From JBEOJY01 sp040275305 (lineage in GTDB: Bacteria; Pseudomonadota; Alphaproteobacteria; UBA9219): a stretch of DNA of 18,916 nt. A program made the translations under genes and the position numbers. Of this stretch, positions 14,753-18,916 are shown in pieces. Below the pieces are notes generated by a model. It worked only from the letters and a program-made list of their open reading frames with translations. It made no database searches and was not told the origin of the DNA. Location: the NCBI GenBank assembly GCA_040275305.1, contig JBEOJY010000018.1:1-18916 (forward strand), written 5' to 3'. The number at the start of each line of letters is the position of its first letter. Position 1 is the first letter of the stretch.

Positions 14753-16069
14753 CTACGGCCTCGCCCTCCCAACCGAATAATACGATACCCCAGCCTTCGC
14801 CATATCTTCCGGCTTGTAGACGTTACGCAAATCGACCAGCACAGGCGCGAGCATCGCCTGCTTCATGCGCTCGAAATCCAAACTGCGAAATTCGTTCCAC
14901 TCGGTCAGGATCACGGCCACCGCAGCGCCCTGCAAGGCCTCGTATGCGCCCTTCGTCCAAACGACGTCGGGTAACAGCCTGCCCGCCTCCGCCATCGCCA
15001 CCGGGTCATAGGCCCGTACCGTCGCCCCCGCTTTCTGCAAAGCCGGAATAACGTCAAGCGCCACGCTCTCGCGCATATCGTCGGTATTCGGCTTGAACGA
15101 CACGCCTAACACTGCCACGGTCTTGCCCCTCACATCGCCGCCTGCCGCCGCGATGACCCGCGCCGCCATGCTCTTCTTGCGCTTGTCATTGATATCGACG
15201 ACCGTTTCCACGATCCGCATCGGCGCTCCCACCGCCTGGGCCGTCTTGACCAGAGCCAACGTATCCTTGGGAAAGCACGACCCGCCATAACCCGGTCCCG
15301 CGTGAAGGAACTTCTTGCCAATGCGCCCATCCAGCCCGATGCCGCGCGCGACAGCCTGCACATCCGCGCCGACTTTCTCGCACAAATCCGCGACCTCGTT
15401 AATGAACGTGATCTTGGTCGCAAGCAAAGCGTTGCCCGCGTATTTGATCAGCTCGGAAGTCTCCAGCGTCGTCTGAACGATAGGCGTTTCCAGAAGATAA
15501 AGCGGCCTGTAAAGTGCCTTCATCACCTCGGCGGCGCGTTCGTCATGCGTGCCGAACACGACACGGTCCGGGCGCATGAAATCGCCGATGGCGGAACCTT
15601 CGCGCAGGAATTCTGGATTAGAGACGACGGCGAAATCCGCTTGCGGACGAGCCTCGCGAATGATCCGCTCCACTTCGCGCCCCGTACCGATAGGAACCGT
15701 CGACTTGGTCACCACCACCGTAAAATGTCCCGGCTTCAAATAGGCCGCCACGTCGCGCGCCGCCTGATAAACATAAGTCAGATCGGCATGCCCATCGCCG
15801 CGCCGCGTCGGCGTGCCCACCGCGATGAACACGGCATCAACTGTTTCCGGACACTCCTGTAAACTTGCCGTGAACGCCAGCCGCCCAGCCGCGACATTCG
15901 TCGAAACCAGTTCGCCCAGACCAGGCTCGTAAATCGGGATCGCGCCCTCGCGCAATCGCGCAATCTTGTTCTGGTCCGGATCGACGCAAACCACGTTGAC
16001 GCCGAATTCGGCGAAACACGCCCCCGACACCAGCCCCACATACCCCGCGCCCAACATGATCACTTTCAC
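14753..16069 (-). CDS. ugd: UDP-glucose 6-dehydrogenase
   Basis: Ugd oxidises UDP-glucose twice with NAD+ to UDP-glucuronate, a precursor for exopolysaccharide, lipopolysaccharide and aminosugar modification. The N-terminal Rossmann domain has GAGYVG (7-12) and VDPDQNKI with the NAD-ribose-binding Asp30. VGTPTRR and TKSTVPIGT (122-129) follow. The catalytic Cys265 lies in GPGYGGSCFPKDT (258-270), and NDKRK and LGVSFKPNTDDMRES mark the UDP-binding half. The 438-residue length is typical. The start is GTG at 16069, with GGAGG about 9 bases upstream. The gene begins 25 bp after the stop of the Y-family polymerase on the same strand and may also be read from the polymerase's SOS promoter. Confidence 0.97.
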   Translation of the reverse strand: MKVIMLGAGYVGLVSGACFAEFGVNVVCVDPDQNKIARLREGAIPIYEPGLGELVSTNVAAGRLAFTASLQECPETVDAVFIAVGTPTRRGDGHADLTYVYQAARDVAAYLKPGHFTVVVTKSTVPIGTGREVERIIREARPQADFAVVSNPEFLREGSAIGDFMRPDRVVFGTHDERAAEVMKALYRPLYLLETPIVQTTLETSELIKYAGNALLATKITFINEVADLCEKVGADVQAVARGIGLDGRIGKKFLHAGPGYGGSCFPKDTLALVKTAQAVGAPMRIVETVVDINDKRKKSMAARVIAAAGGDVRGKTVAVLGVSFKPNTDDMRESVALDVIPALQKAGATVRAYDPVAMAEAGRLLPDVVWTKGAYEALQGAAVAVILTEWNEFRSLDFERMKQAMLAPVLVDLRNVYKPEDMAKAGVSYYSVGRARP

Positions 16070-16094
16070 GTGTTCAATCCTCCGCTACAATCGC

Positions 16095-17360
16095 TCAAAA
16101 CTCGAACGTCTCCGGCACGCGGGCAAAAGCCGCATGGCCGGAAAAACGCCGCGCGGCCTCCGGCGAAACGCCGAACCCGATCGCCCCCCTTCCATACCGT
16201 TGATTAATCTGATCAAGCAAGGGGGAAAGCCTCTCGCGGCGCTGCGCGACGGGATCTTCCTGAGCGAAAAGATCCGGTTGATGGCGTTCCGCAGGAACCA
16301 GCCCCGACAAAACGACCCAGACCGCTTTAGGCTGCAACCTCGGACAAGCCCGCCACAAAACCCCCAGACGCTCCAGCAGAAATTCCGTGCTCTGCGTTTC
16401 CCGAAACCCCGTCTCGTTCCCCCAGCTCTCCCCGTCCCCCATCGGCTCCCATGTCCTTTTCTCGGCGGACACTCCCACCCCCAAACGGCGGCAGTAATAG
16501 CCCTTATGCCGCAACCGCTCCGCCGCCTTGGCCGCCAAATGCCGCGAAAACTCTCGCGCCCCCGCCATCGTGCGCAACTCCGGCTCCAGAACATGCTGAT
16601 GGCTGATGCTATGCGTCTCCGGCGAGGAAGGCGGCTGAAGATCAGCCCCATGCAGAAGCTCATAATAAAGGACTCCCTGCACCCCTCCCCAGACCTGCCG
16701 CAACCGCGCGCGCGGAACCTGCATCAACGCCTCGACCGACGTGATGCCAAACCCTCTCAGCCGCCGTTCCATCCCTCTGCCGATACCGTAAAGATCGCGC
16801 AAAGCCAGAGGATAAAGAATCTCCGGTAAATCGCGCCTGCGGATCACGACCAGCCCATCAGGCTTCTGCATATCGCTCGCGATTTTGCCCAGAAACACGC
16901 TCGGCGCAAGCCCGACCGAGCACGTCATGCGCGCGCCGACTTGTTCGAGAATCGCCCGCTTGACGAGCAGCGCTAAAGCCCTCGCCTGCCCAACCTCGCG
17001 CTCGCGGCCCATCAAGCGGCAAGCCATCTCGTCAATCGACAACGGTTTCGTCACAGGCAGGCACGACTCGACTGCGGCGATCACGCGGTGATGATAATCG
17101 AGATAAACCCTGTGCCGCGCCAGCACCGCGACAAGGCCGGGGCACATCCTCTTGGCCTCCCACACCGGCGTCCCCGTCTTGATGCCGAAAGCCTTAGCCT
17201 CATAGCTCGCCGCAATCGCGCAAGTGCTATCGGTCGCCATCGGCGTCACGATAATAGGCCGCCCGCGCAGCTCCGGCCTCTCTTGCTGCTCGCAGGACGC
17301 GAAGAAGCTGTTGAGATCAAGAAACAGCCAGTTCACGGCGTCAGGATCATCGGAAGGCAT
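16095..17360 (-). CDS. Y-family translesion DNA polymerase, UmuC/ImpB-like
   Basis: Y-family polymerases copy damaged DNA with low fidelity. The 421-residue protein has the palm-fingers start WLFLDLNSFFASCEQQERPE (11-30) with metal ligand Asp15, the nucleotide-binding AASYEAKAFGIKTGTPVWEA (50-69), and the catalytic pair Asp110-Glu111 in SIDEMACRL. A helix-hairpin-helix with LYGIGRGMERRLRGFGI follows. QPDLF (361-365) resembles a beta-clamp-binding motif, and INQRYGRGAIGFG near the end is UmuC-like. No umuD, imuA or dnaE2 lies beside it. I set the start at 17360 (GGAG 8 bases upstream), because the promoter and SOS box lie inside the longer ORF that begins at 17522. It runs into ugd after 25 bp. 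Whether it is best called UmuC-, ImpB- or DinB-like needs a tree. Confidence 0.92.
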   Translation of the reverse strand: MPSDDPDAVNWLFLDLNSFFASCEQQERPELRGRPIIVTPMATDSTCAIAASYEAKAFGIKTGTPVWEAKRMCPGLVAVLARHRVYLDYHHRVIAAVESCLPVTKPLSIDEMACRLMGREREVGQARALALLVKRAILEQVGARMTCSVGLAPSVFLGKIASDMQKPDGLVVIRRRDLPEILYPLALRDLYGIGRGMERRLRGFGITSVEALMQVPRARLRQVWGGVQGVLYYELLHGADLQPPSSPETHSISHQHVLEPELRTMAGAREFSRHLAAKAAERLRHKGYYCRRLGVGVSAEKRTWEPMGDGESWGNETGFRETQSTEFLLERLGVLWRACPRLQPKAVWVVLSGLVPAERHQPDLFAQEDPVAQRRERLSPLLDQINQRYGRGAIGFGVSPEAARRFSGHAAFARVPETFEF

Positions 17361-17384
17361 AGACGAAAACTCCGAAGAAATATT

Positions 17385-17426
17385 GTTCTTGTTTTGTTCT
17401 ATAACACCCTCATCGCGCCCCGTCAA
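17385..17426 (-). promoter_or_regulatory. SOS-regulated promoter of the Y-family polymerase gene (LexA box)
   Basis: On the minus strand, TTGACG (17421-17426) and TATAGA (17398-17403) are 17 bases apart, a strong sigma-70 promoter. A perfect direct repeat GAAC-N7-GAAC (plus strand GTTC at 17385-17388 and 17396-17399) overlaps the -10 and the predicted start of transcription near 17391. GTTC-N7-GTTC is the known LexA operator of alphaproteobacteria. LexA bound here would block the promoter. The leader to the ATG at 17360 is about 31 nt and contains the GGAG ribosome binding site. Confidence 0.88.
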
Positions 17427-17539
17427 ACTCTTCACAAGATCGCCGAAACCAATGACAAAGCCTTCTCCCATGCCATCGGAAAGTGGTATGTCAAGCATTG
17501 AACACGGCCACAAAGATGACAAGAAGAAGAGCTAGTGGC

Positions 17540-17558
17540 CTGTATTAAAAGAATACAG
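17540..17558. promoter_or_regulatory. Short perfect inverted repeat upstream of the diiron protein gene
   Basis: CTGTATT (17540-17546) and AATACAG (17552-17558) are exact reverse complements with a 5-base spacer. The site lies 16 bp upstream of the ATG and just before the TGAGG ribosome binding site. It could be a repressor operator or a small hairpin in the leader. I do not recognise it as the site of a named regulator. Confidence 0.4.
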
Positions 17559-17574
17559 AAAATTACTGAGGCAT

Positions 17575-18417
17575 ATGATGAGACGCGAACGCTGGACCAT
17601 AGAAACCCTGCCTTGGGATCGCTTTGACGCCACGAAAATCAACCCGGAAGTGTTGAAGATTGTCAAAGCCGCCTCGTTGGTAGAATACAACGCGCATGAC
17701 TACGCGGCTTACCTGCGCAACGTCTTCGCCGACGATGCCATGTTCGGCCGGACCGCCGACCAATGGGCAAGGGAAGAAGTCCAACACGGCGAAGCGCTGG
17801 GCCGCTGGGCTGAACGCGCCGATCCTAATTTCAGTTTCCAAAACGCCGTCGAGCGCTACCGCGCGGGCTATCGCGTCAATGTTGATGCGAAGGAATCCTT
17901 GCGCGGCTCCCCCGCCGGAGAGTTGGTCGCGCGCTGCATCGTCGAAACAGGCACAAGCTCGTATTATTCCGCGCTCGGCGATGCCGTCGAGGAACCCGTC
18001 CTCAAAGCCATCTGCCGCAACGTCGCATCGGACGAATTCCGTCACTACTCCATGTTTTACAACCGCCTGACGGAGTACCTGCAGCGCGAAGGGCTGTCAC
18101 GGCTTGAGCGGCTCAAGATCGGCCTTAGCCGCATCATGGAAACGGAAGACGACGAACTCGCCTACGCCTTCTATGCCGCCAACGCAGCCCCCGGCGCGCC
18201 CTTTGTCCGCGCAGTCTATTCAGAAGCCTACGCCGTCCACGCCTATAGCCATTACCGTCGCCAGCACGTCGTGCGCGTCGTCGCCATGGTCTTCAAAGCC
18301 TGCGGCCTGCCGCCAAACCCCGTCTGGCAAGGCATCGCCTCCAAAGCCGCCTGGTGGCTCATGCGCCAGAAAGCCAAACCGCGCCGCGCCGCCGCGAACG
18401 CCAGAAAAGCCGCATAA
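17575..18417 (+). CDS. Ferritin-like diiron carboxylate protein
   Basis: The 280-residue, mostly helical protein has the ligand set of the ferritin-like diiron superfamily: Glu37 in ASLVEYNAHDY, the EExxH motif Glu68-His71 (REEVQHGEAL), Glu124 in CIVETGTSSYY, and a second DExxH motif Glu154-His157 (ASDEFRHYSMFY). This spacing (E, ExxH, E, ExxH) is closest to acyl-ACP desaturases and related oxygenases, so it may oxidise a lipid or another small substrate. The substrate is not known, and desaturase activity is only inferred. The C-terminus is basic (KAKPRRAAANARKAA) and preceded by an amphipathic tryptophan-rich stretch (WQGIASKAAWWLMRQ) that could touch the membrane. TGAGG supports the start; the ATG three bases later is equally possible. 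It is divergent from the SOS-regulated polymerase gene. Repeats follow 35 bp after the stop. Confidence 0.82.
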   Translation: MMRRERWTIETLPWDRFDATKINPEVLKIVKAASLVEYNAHDYAAYLRNVFADDAMFGRTADQWAREEVQHGEALGRWAERADPNFSFQNAVERYRAGYRVNVDAKESLRGSPAGELVARCIVETGTSSYYSALGDAVEEPVLKAICRNVASDEFRHYSMFYNRLTEYLQREGLSRLERLKIGLSRIMETEDDELAYAFYAANAAPGAPFVRAVYSEAYAVHAYSHYRRQHVVRVVAMVFKACGLPPNPVWQGIASKAAWWLMRQKAKPRRAAANARKAA

Positions 18418-18451
18418 TAAACGGGGTGACGCCGGGATTCATGGATATACC

Positions 18452-18568
18452 GATTGCAGTTCAAGAGTTGGCAAACATTGACGCAAGACAGGCTGGATTC
18501 CCTCCCCCTTGCGGGGAGGGAATCAGATCGCGCTGGCGTTTTGGCTACTCCCAACTCTTGAATTGTTA
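18452..18568. repeat. Family A palindromic element, copy 4 (short form)
   Basis: The left end (18452-18493, GATTGCAGTTCAAGAGTTGG, then a CAAGACAGG stretch) is the inverse of 13919-13962. The right end (about 18546-18568, CTCCCAACTCTTGAATTGTTA) is the inverse of the left end at 13704. Between them is a perfect 12-bp hairpin: GATTCCCTCCCC (18496-18507), loop CTTGC, GGGGAGGGAATC (18513-18524). At 117 bp it is the shortest complete copy and shows the minimal design: two different termini around one stem-loop. It may also terminate the diiron-protein transcript. Confidence 0.8.
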
Positions 18569-18580
18569 GGAGTGCACACA

Positions 18581-18827
18581 CTACCCTACACATTAACCCA
18601 TTGTTTGATAACAAAACTTATCTTAGCTGAAAGCGTCATTCCGGCGAAAGCCGGAATCCAGCAGCGCCGCGTCTGCGGCGCGAAAGACTCTCAATCGCGC
18701 TCACAACCGCAGGCCGTGAATTCGTTCTTTTCCTCTCGCTGCCGCTCGCAAGCTGGATTCCGGCTTCGCCGGAATGACGCGTGTGGCTTGTTTTTCCTGC
18801 AATGTCAATGCATCATCTATAGGGTAG
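18581..18827. repeat. CTACCCTA-ended MITE-like palindromic element (full copy)
   Basis: Perfect 8-bp ends CTACCCTA (18581-18588) and TAGGGTAG (18820-18827) bound 247 bp. Inside, GCGTCATTCCGGCGAAAGCC...CCAG (18633-18661) and its reverse complement (18753-18780) pair almost perfectly, with one extra A. A central hairpin GCGCCGC-GTCT-GCGGCGC lies at 18664-18681. The GTCATTCCGGCGAAAGCCGG core is a repeat type common in proteobacterial genomes. The right half matches the truncated copy at 7492-7575. A 130-codon ORF runs through it but reads as repeat translation (IPAKAGIQ). Confidence 0.78.
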
Positions 18828-18916
18828 CATGCCCTTTCTCTTTATTTATTCTTTCCATCATCTGCCTTCCAATTCCTGTCTTCCACTTTCTTCCTTCTTA
18901 GTCTGGAGAGCTCTCC
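18828..18916. other. Pyrimidine-rich gene-free end of the window
   Basis: The last 89 bases are strongly C+T-rich on the plus strand, in runs such as CCCTTTCTCTTTATTTATTC. No gene or repeat copy was recognised. It may be the leader of a gene beyond the window edge. Confidence 0.5.

Noticed and set aside
17361..17522. 54-codon N-terminal extension of the Y-family polymerase
   Set aside because: The extension contains the promoter and SOS box and has no ribosome binding site; the family N-terminus begins after 17360.
18509..18901. 130-codon ORF at the right end
   Set aside because: It runs through the repeat hairpins (VIPAKAGIQ is the usual artefact peptide) and has no start signal.
1..18916. 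CRISPR array
   Set aside because: The repeats are few, inverted, unevenly spaced and of different sizes. There is no regular repeat-spacer pattern and no cas gene.

Overview
The window looks like a stretch of chromosome from an alphaproteobacterium of moderately high G+C content. Supporting signs are a GTTC-N7-GTTC SOS box (the alphaproteobacterial LexA site), a DksA that has lost most of its zinc-finger cysteines, an MscL with a C-terminal zinc ribbon, an ArgE-type deacetylase and a LysE-type exporter. Species cannot be fixed from sequence alone. No phage genes, transposase or CRISPR array were seen, and most genes are housekeeping genes.

Layout. 1-165 holds one end of a G-rich palindromic repeat. 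320-3083 carries four plus-strand genes: a small unknown protein, mscL, an exported peptidoglycan-binding protein and an exported unknown. 3254-5559 carries glmU and a lipoprotein gene on the minus strand. 5894-9889 is a plus-strand run of purH, a WD40-repeat protein and argE; the last two overlap by 8 bp. 10380-10805 is dksA. 10869-10942 is tRNA-Gly(CCC), which runs tail to tail with a single-chain glycyl-tRNA synthetase (10950-12593). A membrane protein gene and acpS overlap by 4 bp (12695-13749). On the minus strand follow a LysE-family exporter, UDP-glucose dehydrogenase and a Y-family DNA polymerase with a strong SOS promoter. A ferritin-like diiron protein runs divergently from the polymerase, and the right end is gene-free and filled with repeats.

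The most striking feature is the intergenic DNA. Nearly every gap of 150-500 bp is occupied by a short palindromic, MITE-like element that encodes no protein. At least four designs can be told apart by their ends: a family ending in CAAGAGTTGG/CCAACTCTTG (four copies); elements bounded by GTAACTCCCAAG (two); an AGTCGT-ended element (one); and a CTACCCTA-ended element (one full copy, one half copy). The elements sit flush against coding sequence. One supplies the stop codon of argE, one appears to have rewritten the C-terminus of acpS, one fills the gap between the convergent stop codons of two genes exactly, and one runs into the 5' side of the WD40 gene and creates a false upstream start codon. 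Two inverted copies about 9.7 kb apart could support recombination.

Promoter-level signals also stand out: an SOS box overlapping the -10 of the polymerase gene, a good promoter for dksA, and a promoter that would make the 12695 membrane-protein mRNA leaderless.
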